The position numbers and the translations under genes are program-made. The notes under the pieces are model-generated. The model was not told where the DNA came from. It saw nothing but the letters and a program-made list of their open reading frames with translations, and ran no database searches. A DNA stretch of 64,000 nt from Galbibacter kalidii. Lineage in GTDB: Bacteria > Bacteroidota > Bacteroidia > Flavobacteriales > Flavobacteriaceae. The stretch's first letter is position 1, and the number at the start of each line of letters is the position of its first letter. Location of the stretch: contig NZ_JAPFGA010000012.1 of the NCBI RefSeq assembly GCF_026241135.1, positions 1 to 64,000 of the forward strand, given 5' to 3'. This document shows positions 1 to 8,485 of the stretch, in pieces.

Positions 1-161
1 ATATTTGGCCATGAGAGAGGCAACCAAAAAATGGTCCATGCCAGTTAGGAACTGGGGCATTATTTTAAATCAGTTCCTCACAATCTATGAAAAAAGGGTC
101 AGAATCTAATTAAGAATCCAACCCTCGATATTTTTACTTACACACTTTTTGGGATAGTGTC
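1..161 (+). mobile_element. Right end of an IS256-family insertion sequence (truncated by window edge)
   Basis: The first 109 bases encode the C-terminus of a mutator-type transposase. About 30 to 50 bases further on comes TTACACACTTTTTGGG followed by ATAGTGTC, which resembles the terminal inverted repeats of IS256-group elements. The left end and most of the transposase lie outside the window, so the inverted repeat cannot be matched to its partner. The boundary at about 161 is inferred from the GTGTC terminus. The element is transcribed toward the convergent gene ending at 195 and may supply or have displaced that gene's terminator. Confidence 0.7.
2..109 (+). CDS. IS256-family (mutator-type) transposase, C-terminal fragment
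   Basis: A reading frame entering from the left edge and ending with TAA at 107-109 encodes 35 residues. They contain KKWSMPVRNWGIILNQF, which fits the conserved C-terminal block of IS256-type transposases (KKW, a P-x-R-N-W segment, then LNQF and a final YEKR). In this family the DDE catalytic residues lie far upstream, outside the window, so activity cannot be judged. The fragment ends normally at a stop codon, about 50 bp before the presumed IS end, which is the usual spacing. The copy could be intact outside the window. Confidence 0.72.
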   Translation, partial: YLAMREATKKWSMPVRNWGIILNQFLTIYEKRVRI

Positions 162-194
162 TGTTTTTTCAATTTTGCGTTTTTTGAAGCTTAT

Positions 195-890
195 TTATTC
201 TCCTTCTTCTGGAAGAACAACACTCTCAAGTCTTTCACGCTCCTGCTTTACTCGCTCACGACCTTTTCTGATAGTCCCTTCAAGCTCATCAAGCTTCTCT
301 TCAGCCTTGCTGACTTTACCCTCGCGTACTTGAATTTCTTCTTCAGAATACTCTTTTTCTTCTTTGGCTTTATTAAGATGCTCTTTCGCCTCTTTTACTT
401 TTTGCCTTCCATTTTTAAGCTGAGATTCCTTTTCTGCCAGCATTTTTTCGTGAGAATCCAATCTGTTTTTAGCATCCTCAGCACGAGCCTGTCCAAATTC
501 CCTTCCGGTCATGTCACCTTTGTTTTGTCCAAAGGCATTTGCAGAAGCCTCATCCATTTTCTCTTTGGACTTCTCTTTTGCTTTTTCAGCTTCATCCTTA
601 GCTTTCTCTTTACCTTTTTCTGCCTTGTCCTTAGCTTTTTCCTTGGCCTTTTCAGCTTTGTCTTTAACCTTGTCCTTTTCCTGTTTAGCCATTTCTTTCA
701 TCTCTTCGGTTTTAGCTTCAGCATCTTTTTCTGCCTTTTCAGCTTTAACCTGAGCATCTTTTTCTGCTTTTTCAACCTTGGCTTGTGCCTTTTCTTTCAT
801 TTCTTCAGATTTTTCCTGAGCCATAACAGACTGGCTTCCTAGGAATAATCCCAAAACGAATACCATTGTAATTAATTTGTATGCTTTCAT
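195..890 (-). CDS. Secreted LEA-like coiled-coil protein, Lys/Glu/Ala-rich
   Basis: This 231-residue protein has a clear signal peptide (hydrophobic stretch at residues 6-20, cleavage after SVMAQ near 25). The mature part to about residue 112 is almost only K, E, A, D and M in short repeats of the type AEKAKEKAKDK, with an 11-residue periodicity like group 3 LEA proteins. A less repetitive segment follows (NAFGQNKGDMTGREFGQ, about 118-134), then a second charged helix to the end. There are no cysteines and no enzymatic motif. It is probably a periplasmic or surface helical protein, perhaps protective in stress; this is inference from composition only. The neighbouring small lipoprotein on the same strand is also helical and acidic. 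Confidence 0.75.
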   Translation of the reverse strand: MKAYKLITMVFVLGLFLGSQSVMAQEKSEEMKEKAQAKVEKAEKDAQVKAEKAEKDAEAKTEEMKEMAKQEKDKVKDKAEKAKEKAKDKAEKGKEKAKDEAEKAKEKSKEKMDEASANAFGQNKGDMTGREFGQARAEDAKNRLDSHEKMLAEKESQLKNGRQKVKEAKEHLNKAKEEKEYSEEEIQVREGKVSKAEEKLDELEGTIRKGRERVKQERERLESVVLPEEGE

Positions 891-986
891 GTGCTTTAAA
901 TTTTAGTTTTTAAATAATCATTTCACTATTGAGATGATATCTTTAATTGAAATAGAAATAAAGGTGAAGTAAAAATTGGCATTACT

Positions 987-1193
987 TTAGATACTATCCA
1001 ATTCCTTTATTGCTGCTTTAGCATCTTCAGATACTTCTTCAACATTTTCTGCAGATTCGTTTATCGCCGTTTCAACAGAATCAATTGTCTTTACAGCTTT
1101 TTCAACTTGTTCTTGCTCTTTTTTGGTGTCTTTACAGCTAACGACAGCTAATAAAATAACTGCTACCATTGCTAAAAAATTGAATTTTTTCAT
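987..1193 (-). CDS. Small acidic lipoprotein
   Basis: A 68-residue protein beginning MKKFNFLAMVAVILLAVVSC. The VVSC lipobox puts the lipidated cysteine at residue 20, leaving a mature peptide of 49 residues. That peptide is acidic (many E and D) and has a hydrophobic spacing that fits one amphipathic helix. It lies 96 bp upstream of the LEA-like gene on the same strand and could be co-transcribed with it. The family is not recognised. The good lipoprotein signal in so short an open frame supports a real gene. Confidence 0.7.
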   Translation of the reverse strand: MKKFNFLAMVAVILLAVVSCKDTKKEQEQVEKAVKTIDSVETAINESAENVEEVSEDAKAAIKELDSI

Positions 1194-1288
1194 TTTAAAA
1201 AATTTATATTCAAAAGTTATTTGTTCATTGTAATATACGTTACAGAACCTATTTTAGATGTTTTATCCCCTTAAAATAACATGGTTTG

Positions 1289-1319
1289 TTTGAGAACTAC
1301 CGCCATTCATTTATCTTTG
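1289..1319 (+). promoter_or_regulatory. Bacteroidota-type promoter upstream of pheT
   Basis: TTTG at 1289-1292 and TATCTTTG at 1312-1319 are separated by 19 bp, an exact match to the Bacteroidota consensus TTTG-N19/20-TAnnTTTG. Transcription would start near 1326, leaving a leader of about 150 nt. A second -7-like box, TACATTTG at 1406-1413, lies closer to the gene but has no visible TTTG partner. Either promoter rules out an upstream start codon at 1286. Confidence 0.65.
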
Positions 1320-1338
1320 CGCCTTGTAAATTACCTCG

Positions 1339-1379
1339 GGAGATTCCGATAGCTATCAAGATCAAATCTCACTTAGTGA
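1339..1379 (+). repeat. Dispersed palindromic repeat, copy 1 (pheT leader)
   Basis: The segment contains GATAGCTATC (1348-1357) followed about a dozen bases later by ATCTCACTTAGTGA. The same two motifs, in the same order and spacing, occur on the - strand at 17935-17973 upstream of lpxC. TCACTTAGTGA is itself a near-perfect palindrome. The element lies inside the predicted pheT 5' leader. Confidence 0.7.
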
Positions 1380-1474
1380 ATAAAGCCTGCTATGGGTGGA
1401 ATTTGTACATTTGCAGGAAAAACCGCGGGGATTTTTATCAAAAACGAAAACTACAAGATCATAATAAGCAATAC

Positions 1475-3901
1475 ATGAAAATATCATACAACTGGCTAAA
1501 GCAATTTATTCAACTTGATTGGGAAACAGATAAAACAGCCGAACTTTTAACCGACCTGGGGTTGGAAGTGGAAGGTGTAGAAAATTATGAATCGGTTAAA
1601 GGCGGACTCAAAGGTGTTGTGGTTGGTCATGTTCTTGAATGTGTAAAACACCCGAATGCAGATCGGTTGAAACTGACAAAAGTTGATATTGGAGAAGACG
1701 AACCTGCTCAGATTATTTGCGGGGCTCCAAATGTGGATCAAGGGCAAAAAGTACCGGTGGCAACCATTGGCACTACCCTATATGATGACAAAGGCGAGAC
1801 TTGGAAAATCAAAAAAGGGAAAATAAGAGGTGAAACTTCTTTTGGAATGATCTGTGCCGAAGACGAACTCGGATTAGGGGAAAGTCACGACGGAATTATG
1901 ATCCTCGACGATGCGTTAGTCCCCGGAACGCCTTGTTCTGAAGTTTTTGAGATAGAAACTGATGCCGTTTTTGAAATCGGACTTACGCCCAATCGCGCCG
2001 ATGCCATGAGTCACCACGGTGTGGCCCGCGACCTCAAAGCCGGATTACTTCAAAAAGATATCAGTCTGGAACTCATCACACCATCAGTAAGTAGTTTTCA
2101 CGTAGATAACAGAACCCTCCGTATGGAAGTGGATGTTGAAGATAAAGAACTTTGTCCGCGTTACTGCGGAGTGACTATTTCAGGGATAAAAGTGACCGAG
2201 TCTCCCGATTGGATAAAAAACAGGTTGAAATCCATCGGTTTGACGCCAAAAAACAATGTTGTCGATATCACCAACTATGTACTTCACGAATTGGGACAGC
2301 CGTTACATGCTTTTGATGCGGCCAAGATCAGCGGAAACAAGATCATTGTAAAAACACTGGAAAAAGGAACAAGATTCACTACGCTGGACGATGTTGAAAG
2401 GGAATTGCACGAAGATGATCTCATGATCTGTGATGCTGAAAAACCGCTTTGTATTGCCGGCGTTTTTGGCGGGGAAGGTTCCGGAGTCACCGAGTCTACT
2501 TCTCAGATTTTCCTTGAAAGTGCCTATTTCAATCCGGTTTCCGTAAGAAAAACAGCCAAGCGACATGCTTTGAATACTGATGCTTCGTTCAGGTTTGAAC
2601 GCGGAATTGATATTAACAATACAAAATATGCGCTGCTACGTGCCGCCCTCTTGATCAAAGAAATTGCCGGCGGAACTATCTCCAGCGATCCGGAAGATTT
2701 TTATCCGAAGAAATTTGAAGACTTCCAAGTGTTCCTGACCTTCGAAAAGATAAATTCGCTTATCGGACAGAACATTTCAACAGATACTATCAAATCCATT
2801 TTAAGTTCGTTGGATATCAAGATCAATAATGTTACCGAAACCGGTATTGGACTGACTATTCCTTCTTACCGTGTGGATGTACAGCGGGAAGTGGACGTTA
2901 TTGAAGAAATCTTACGTGTGTATGGATACAACAATATAGAATTCACACAAAAACTAAATGCTTCTATTGCCTCCGTTTCAAGATTTGAAGACTACAAACT
3001 TCAAAATGTCGTAGGAGAGCAACTGGCTGCCATAGGTTTTTATGAGATTTTAGCTAACTCCCTTACCACTCCAAAGTACATGGAATTGTCTGGTAAGCAC
3101 AAGGAAGAACACAATGTAGAAATGTTAAACCCGTTGAGTAGCGAACTTTCTGTGATGCGCCAATCCATGCTTTTCAGCGGATTGGAAGCTTTGAGCTATA
3201 ACATCAATCGAAAAAGTAGTAATCTTAAGTTCTTTGAATTCGGAAAAACGTATCACCACTATGAAAGCGGCAGGGTTGAAAATAAACACCTTAGCCTTTT
3301 AATTACCGGAGACCAAAATGCCGAAAGCTGGAGAGTCCGCACAGAAGAAAGTGATTTCTTCTATCTGAAAGGTGTTATCGACACCATTTTAGAGCGTTTG
3401 GGAATATCAACACCAAAGTCCGAACCAATTGATTCTGATGTTTTTTCTGAAGGGCTCCACTACAAGGTAGGAAAAAGTAAAATTGTTTCTTTTGGATTGA
3501 TCAGCAAGCGTATTTTAAAGCACTTCGATATTAAACAAGAGGTTTTGTATGCTGATTTTGAATGGGATAAGGTCATTGAATTGGTTGAAAAACAGCAAAT
3601 CTCCTTTACTCCGATTCCAAAATATCCTGAAGTTAAACGCGACCTCGCCTTGTTGATTGATGACAAAGTAAGTTTTGCAGACATCTACAACATTGCAAAG
3701 AACAGTGAGCGCAAGCTGTTGAAAGACATCAATTTGTTTGACGTTTATGAAGGGAAAAACCTTCCGAAAGGGAAAAAATCGTATGCAGTAAGTTTCACCT
3801 TATTGGATGAAAACAAAACCCTTACCGACAAACAAATTGATAAGGTGATGAAAAAACTTCAGGGAGGTTTTGAAAGACAATTAGGCGCTACTTTGCGGTA
3901 A
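1475..3901 (+). CDS. pheT: Phenylalanine-tRNA ligase beta subunit
   Basis: An 808-residue beta subunit of the alpha2-beta2 phenylalanyl-tRNA synthetase, which charges tRNA-Phe in the cytoplasm. Visible domains in order: N-terminal MKISYNWLKQF; an EMAP-like tRNA-binding fold from about 40 (HPNADRLKLTKVDIG, CGAPNV); the B3/B4 editing region; a B5 domain (YRVDVQREVDVIEEILRVYG); and a C-terminal anticodon-binding FDX-ACB domain from about 710 (YPEVKRDLALLID). The open frame extends upstream to 1286, but that extension is not family-like and lies across the promoter, so the start at 1475 is chosen. The length is typical for the family. pheS is not in the window, as is common in this phylum. Confidence 0.97.
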   Translation: MKISYNWLKQFIQLDWETDKTAELLTDLGLEVEGVENYESVKGGLKGVVVGHVLECVKHPNADRLKLTKVDIGEDEPAQIICGAPNVDQGQKVPVATIGTTLYDDKGETWKIKKGKIRGETSFGMICAEDELGLGESHDGIMILDDALVPGTPCSEVFEIETDAVFEIGLTPNRADAMSHHGVARDLKAGLLQKDISLELITPSVSSFHVDNRTLRMEVDVEDKELCPRYCGVTISGIKVTESPDWIKNRLKSIGLTPKNNVVDITNYVLHELGQPLHAFDAAKISGNKIIVKTLEKGTRFTTLDDVERELHEDDLMICDAEKPLCIAGVFGGEGSGVTESTSQIFLESAYFNPVSVRKTAKRHALNTDASFRFERGIDINNTKYALLRAALLIKEIAGGTISSDPEDFYPKKFEDFQVFLTFEKINSLIGQNISTDTIKSILSSLDIKINNVTETGIGLTIPSYRVDVQREVDVIEEILRVYGYNNIEFTQKLNASIASVSRFEDYKLQNVVGEQLAAIGFYEILANSLTTPKYMELSGKHKEEHNVEMLNPLSSELSVMRQSMLFSGLEALSYNINRKSSNLKFFEFGKTYHHYESGRVENKHLSLLITGDQNAESWRVRTEESDFFYLKGVIDTILERLGISTPKSEPIDSDVFSEGLHYKVGKSKIVSFGLISKRILKHFDIKQEVLYADFEWDKVIELVEKQQISFTPIPKYPEVKRDLALLIDDKVSFADIYNIAKNSERKLLKDINLFDVYEGKNLPKGKKSYAVSFTLLDENKTLTDKQIDKVMKKLQGGFERQLGATLR

Positions 3902-4069
3902 TAATAATCAACGAATTGGGAGTTAACACTATAGGTAGTGTGATAAATTCTTTTGCCAAATAAAAGATTGTGATACATGGTCTGAATCGGCAAAAAAATT
4001 TACCCTTTAGAAAGTTATTCCTTAACTTCGTATCCGCAAAAATTTATTGATAAATAAAAAAACTACGAT

Positions 4070-5461
4070 ATGAGTAAATATGACGTAATCGTTTTAGGAA
4101 GCGGCCCGGGCGGATATGTAACTGCCATCAGAGCGTCACAACTTGGTTTTAAAACTGCTGTTGTTGAAAAAGAAAGTCTTGGCGGTGTATGTTTGAACTG
4201 GGGATGTATTCCCACCAAAGCCTTGTTAAAATCGGCTCAGGTTTTTGAATACTTAAAACATGCCGGCGATTACGGCTTAACCGTGAAAGAATATGATAAA
4301 GATTTTGATGCCGTTGTAAAAAGAAGTCGTGGTGTTGCTGATGGAATGAGCAAAGGTGTTCAATTCTTGATGAAAAAGAACAAAATTGATGTTATTGAAG
4401 GTTTTGGAAAACTAAAACCCGGAAAAAAACTAGATGTAAAGGATAAAGACGGAAAAACAACCGAATACAGTGCCGATCATATTATTATTGCTACCGGTGC
4501 ACGCTCACGTGAATTGCCAAGTTTACCACAAGACGGTAAAAAGGTGATTGGTTATCGTGAAGCCATGACGCTACCTAAGCAACCTAAAAAAATGATTGTT
4601 GTTGGTAGTGGTGCAATCGGAGTAGAATTTGCTTATTTCTATCACTCCATGGGAACCGAAGTTACGGTTGTTGAGTTTTTACCGAATGTAGTTCCTGTAG
4701 AAGACGAAGACATCTCTAAGCAATTGGAACGCAGCTTTAAAAAGGCAGGTATCAAAGTGATGACTTCTTCTGAAGTGACTAAAATAGATATTTCAGGTAA
4801 AGGAGTTAAAGCTACCGTAAAAACCAAAAAAGGTGAAGAAGTTCTTGAAGCTGATGTTATTCTTTCTGCTGTAGGTATCAAGAGTAATATTGAAAATATC
4901 GGATTGGAAGACGTTGGTATTGCAACCGACCGCGATAAAATTTTGGTAAACGATTACTACCAAACCAATATCCCCGGATATTATGCCATAGGAGATGTGG
5001 TTCCGGGGCAAGCACTAGCCCACGTAGCCAGTGCCGAAGGTATCCTTTGTATTGAAAAGATAAAAGGAATGCATGTTGAAGCTTTAGACTATGGAAACAT
5101 CCCCGGATGTACATACTGTACCCCTGAAGTTGCTTCGGTTGGTCTGACTGAAAAAGCAGCTAAGGAAAAAGGATACGACATTAAAGTTGGTAAATTCCCG
5201 TTTACTGCCAGCGGTAAGGCAAAAGCTGCCGGTACTCCTGAAGGATTCGTAAAAGTTATCTTTGATGCCAAATACGGAGAATGGCTGGGTTGCCACATGA
5301 TTGGTGCCGGGGTTACTGATATGATTGCAGAAGCCGTAGTAGCACGTAAACTGGAAACAACCGGGCACGAAGTACTAAAAGCCGTTCACCCACACCCCAC
5401 CATGAGTGAGGCTGTGATGGAAGCTGTAGCTGCTGCTTATGATGAAGTGATTCATATTTAG
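4070..5461 (+). CDS. lpdA: Dihydrolipoyl dehydrogenase (E3)
   Basis: A 463-residue FAD- and NAD-dependent flavoprotein that reoxidises the dihydrolipoyl groups of 2-oxoacid dehydrogenase complexes. The FAD-binding loop is GSGPGG (10-15), and the redox disulfide is CLNWGC (Cys41 and Cys46). The NAD-binding GSGAIG follows near 178, and the interface catalytic pair HPHPTMSE (His442, Glu447) is present near the C-terminus. All key residues are intact. It stands alone on the + strand, 168 bp after pheT, and is followed by a strong terminator. It could serve the fused E1 enzyme encoded at 36295, as well as pyruvate and 2-oxoglutarate dehydrogenases. Confidence 0.97.
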   Translation: MSKYDVIVLGSGPGGYVTAIRASQLGFKTAVVEKESLGGVCLNWGCIPTKALLKSAQVFEYLKHAGDYGLTVKEYDKDFDAVVKRSRGVADGMSKGVQFLMKKNKIDVIEGFGKLKPGKKLDVKDKDGKTTEYSADHIIIATGARSRELPSLPQDGKKVIGYREAMTLPKQPKKMIVVGSGAIGVEFAYFYHSMGTEVTVVEFLPNVVPVEDEDISKQLERSFKKAGIKVMTSSEVTKIDISGKGVKATVKTKKGEEVLEADVILSAVGIKSNIENIGLEDVGIATDRDKILVNDYYQTNIPGYYAIGDVVPGQALAHVASAEGILCIEKIKGMHVEALDYGNIPGCTYCTPEVASVGLTEKAAKEKGYDIKVGKFPFTASGKAKAAGTPEGFVKVIFDAKYGEWLGCHMIGAGVTDMIAEAVVARKLETTGHEVLKAVHPHPTMSEAVMEAVAAAYDEVIHI

Positions 5462-5505
5462 TATTGAGATATTAGTATTAAGTACTGAGTACAAAGTATT
5501 AAGAT
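5461..5505. repeat. AGTATT/AGTACT-rich dispersed repeat
   Basis: Imperfect reiterations of ATTAGTATTAAG and AGTACTGAGTACAAAG follow directly after the lpdA stop codon. The inverse of the same pattern occurs at 15094-15132, so this is a dispersed intergenic repeat rather than coding sequence. Confidence 0.6.
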
Positions 5506-5507
5506 AA

Positions 5508-5536
5508 AAAAACGAGGGCGGTTGCCCTCGTTTTTA
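5508..5536. terminator. Bidirectional terminator between lpdA and the prohibitin-like gene
   Basis: AACGAGGGC (5511-5519) pairs with GCCCTCGTT (5524-5532) around a GGTT loop. A T-tract follows on the right and an A-tract lies on the left, so it can work for both convergent genes. Confidence 0.9.
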
Positions 5537-5563
5537 TTTTGTGTTTAAAATTTATTTATGTCT

Positions 5564-6385
5564 TTACTGATTCCCCAGAATGATAGGCATTCCTTCATCA
5601 CCACTTCCGATAACAATCACTTTAGAATTAGGGGACTCCGACAGTTTTACTGTAGCGTCAATACCTTTATCCCTTAATATTTCATCGGATAGTGAGGCGC
5701 TTAAGATTTCATTGGCATCTGCTTTACCTTGAGCTTCGATTCGCTGTTTCTGTGCTTCTTTTTCTGCTTTTTCAAGACGGAATTCATATTCCAAAGACTC
5801 CTGCTCCTGCCCCAATTTTCTTTCTATTGCATCTTTGATTGTTGGCGGAAGCACAACATCACGCACCAAGACTTCGTTCAATTGCACGTATTGATTACTC
5901 AAAAGCTTCCCGGTTTCTGTGTAAATCTCTTCCTGAATAACGTCTCTTTTACTGGAATACAATTGTTCCGGTGTATATCGGCCAACTACACTTCTAGTTG
6001 CTGAACGAACAGCTGGTTGCAATACCCTAGTCACATAATCAATCCCTCTTTCCTGATGTAGAAATCCTAACTTTGCATATTCAGGTTGAAACCAAATAGA
6101 CGCTTCTAACTTAATTTGCAATCCATTTGATGACAATACTTGCATTTCTTCACGTATTTCCTGTTGCCTCACTTCATATACAAAGACCTTATTCCAAGGT
6201 GCTACAATGTGAAAACCTTCATTAAGTGGCGGTTTATCTGTCACTACCCCATCACTAAAGGTTTTAAACAAAACCCCGGCTTCTCCGGAAGAAATGGTTA
6301 TAGTTGATTTTGCCACAAAAATGATCAATGCTATCGCGATTATAATAATAGGTATTCCAATTTTAGGTAATTTGTCCATGTTCAC
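5564..6385 (-). CDS. Prohibitin-family SPFH membrane protein
   Basis: A 273-residue protein with one N-terminal membrane segment (about 10-26). This is followed by an SPFH/band 7 domain (about 28-190) that includes the prohibitin-like stretch RSVVGRYTPEQLYSSKRD. A charged helix (about 190-225, EKAEKEAQKQRIEAQGKAD) follows, typical of prohibitin and HflK/C oligomers. Proteins of this family form ring assemblies on the inner membrane and often control FtsH-type proteolysis. The gene starts 10 bp after the VWA gene and is very likely co-transcribed with it. The binding partner cannot be told from sequence. Confidence 0.9.
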   Translation of the reverse strand: MNMDKLPKIGIPIIIIAIALIIFVAKSTITISSGEAGVLFKTFSDGVVTDKPPLNEGFHIVAPWNKVFVYEVRQQEIREEMQVLSSNGLQIKLEASIWFQPEYAKLGFLHQERGIDYVTRVLQPAVRSATRSVVGRYTPEQLYSSKRDVIQEEIYTETGKLLSNQYVQLNEVLVRDVVLPPTIKDAIERKLGQEQESLEYEFRLEKAEKEAQKQRIEAQGKADANEILSASLSDEILRDKGIDATVKLSESPNSKVIVIGSGDEGMPIILGNQ

Positions 6386-6395
6386 TATTTAATAT

Positions 6396-8450
6396 TTAAA
6401 TTAATCCGTTGTATTTCCTTATAAACCATTCGGTTGCCAATGCTACAACAATAACGATGAGCAACCATTTCCAATTGACTAAAGGTACAACATTTTCTTT
6501 ACTTTTTTGAATGGATTGAAACCTAATATCGGCCATTAATTCTTCTTTTAACGCTGATAATCCTGAAGCTAAGGACTCAGGCAGCCCGGAGAAAAACAAA
6601 ACCCCACCGGTATTTTCTGAAAGTGACCTCAGTCGGTCAATATCTGCATTCAAAAATTGTTTTTCCACATCGTATTCCAAAATCGTAAAACTACCCGACC
6701 TCGATAAATTAGCCGACAGCACCCTGACTGTAAAATCATAAGCTGAAGCTCCAAACGAACTTAGATCAACTTCATAATTATTTCCCTTCAACAGCATGGG
6801 GATAATTTTTGTTTCTCCTGTTGTTTTGTTTTTAATCACTATTTCAAGCGATGCATTGGGATCAAAAACAAAATTTTTATCAAAATAGGCTGCTGAAATT
6901 ACTACAGTACTATTTCCATAATAAAACGATTCGTGATTTATGCTAAGTCGCTCGCGCTTTTCCGTTGAAGATAAATATTGTATCAATTTTCCAAAATAAG
7001 CATCAAAGTCCTCTGTATTTTTGTCCTCCAAAAAACTAACCGATCGCCATTTCCAAATTCCTTCCCCTGCCAGCAGCGCACTTTTTGTTCCATTATCTTC
7101 CATGACTGCCAAAAGTGGAGTCTCTGTGGAAACATTTCCTATTCGCTGATATAAAAGCGTGTGGTATGACATCAAAAAATCAATATCCCCTATACTTTTT
7201 GTCAAAGGTGGAAAGTTTTCAAAGTCAATATCATCAACTTGATAAACAGAAAAATTCGGGTTGAAACCCGGCAGGATTTCTTCTTCACTTCTTCCGAATT
7301 GTTTTAAATACCCTAACTCCATTTTATTGAGGAAATTCCAGTCAGTATCGACTCCGGAAATCACCCAATAACTACTTTTTTGCTTTAATAGTTCTTGAAA
7401 AACATCACTAAACAAGTGATTTGGTTGATACAATATAAATAATTGAAAATCAGTTGATTTTAAATTTCCATCCCTTACATTTTCAATCGTAGCTTTTCTA
7501 TATTCGTTACTTTCAACAATCTTCTTCAACACACCAATATCCGGATGACGAACATCGGTAACGATAGCTACATCGGTCTTTTGATCGATCACCTCTACGG
7601 CAAACAATTTTGAGTTGTTGTCTTTGTTCTTTTCCTGATCCAAAGGCGTAATCTCTGCCCTATAGGTTTGCACTCCAACAGCTTTGGCAGGAAGTTCAAT
7701 ATTGAGCACTTGGGTGTTTTTTTCCGGTGAAAAATTTAATCGTTTCGAATAAACAGTAGCTCTTCCCTGATAGATACTGAACACAGAACTATGCTGCTCC
7801 TCCCCTTCATAATTCAGAAAAACCTCAACAGGAAACTCATTTTTCAAATAAGCATATTTATTGACATTGAGTTGTGCTACTTTTAAATCATTGTACTGCG
7901 TTGAATCGCCTAAAACAATCGGAAAAACAGGTTTTTTATAATTTCGGGAGCTGTATTGATAATCCGATCCATAGGTTTGATTTCCATCAGTCAATAAAAG
8001 CACCGCTCCGTTGTCCTCATTGTCTATGCTTTCGAGTGATTGCAAGGCTTTAGCAATATTGGTTTGGGGTTCAGAAAAATTAAGGTTATCCGCAGCCTTA
8101 ATATCTCCTCCAAAGGAAAGTGTTTTGATATCAAAGCGATCGTTCAGTTCATCATCGCCTTCAATAGTGCGGATAATATCTTTTACAATACTGTCGTAGC
8201 CTAAATATCTAATAGAAGATGAATTATCAGCCAATATGGTAAGTCCGGGTTTTTCAGTATAATAGGTTTTTTTGTTATACTTCGGACTAATTAACAGCAG
8301 GAGAATGGTAAAGACGCTTAAAAAGCGAAGAAAAGCCAAGATTCGATACACTACCGACTTCCTCAATTGCTTTCTGTACTGAAAAAAAGCAATAAGAAGC
8401 GCTATAACTGCTGCCAAAACAGCATATAAAATCATATGGTTTTCAAGCAT
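6396..8450 (-). CDS. VWA-domain inner-membrane protein
   Basis: A 684-residue protein with two N-terminal membrane helices (about 7-24 and 40-60), then a von Willebrand A-like domain. The putative metal site is ADNSSS (about 74-79, the D-x-S-x-S pattern) and the second part reads LLLTDGNQT. A long beta-rich region follows, and a membrane helix ends the protein (WLLIVIVVALATEWF). This layout fits the BatA/BatB-like or glutamine-amidotransferase-like VWA membrane proteins of Bacteroidota, whose biochemical role is unknown. The downstream prohibitin-like gene is only 10 bp away, suggesting a shared membrane function. The start could also be the Met at residue 6. Confidence 0.8.
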   Translation of the reverse strand: MLENHMILYAVLAAVIALLIAFFQYRKQLRKSVVYRILAFLRFLSVFTILLLLISPKYNKKTYYTEKPGLTILADNSSSIRYLGYDSIVKDIIRTIEGDDELNDRFDIKTLSFGGDIKAADNLNFSEPQTNIAKALQSLESIDNEDNGAVLLLTDGNQTYGSDYQYSSRNYKKPVFPIVLGDSTQYNDLKVAQLNVNKYAYLKNEFPVEVFLNYEGEEQHSSVFSIYQGRATVYSKRLNFSPEKNTQVLNIELPAKAVGVQTYRAEITPLDQEKNKDNNSKLFAVEVIDQKTDVAIVTDVRHPDIGVLKKIVESNEYRKATIENVRDGNLKSTDFQLFILYQPNHLFSDVFQELLKQKSSYWVISGVDTDWNFLNKMELGYLKQFGRSEEEILPGFNPNFSVYQVDDIDFENFPPLTKSIGDIDFLMSYHTLLYQRIGNVSTETPLLAVMEDNGTKSALLAGEGIWKWRSVSFLEDKNTEDFDAYFGKLIQYLSSTEKRERLSINHESFYYGNSTVVISAAYFDKNFVFDPNASLEIVIKNKTTGETKIIPMLLKGNNYEVDLSSFGASAYDFTVRVLSANLSRSGSFTILEYDVEKQFLNADIDRLRSLSENTGGVLFFSGLPESLASGLSALKEELMADIRFQSIQKSKENVVPLVNWKWLLIVIVVALATEWFIRKYNGLI

Positions 8451-8485
8451 TGATCGTTTTCTTTACCTTTTGATGTGAATGATGA

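Noticed and set aside
330-842. Long Phe/Leu-rich open frame on the + strand opposite the LEA-like gene
   Set aside because: It is the antisense of Lys/Glu-rich codons (AAA, GAA read as TTT, TTC) and has no family resemblance; the - strand gene has a signal peptide and repeats.
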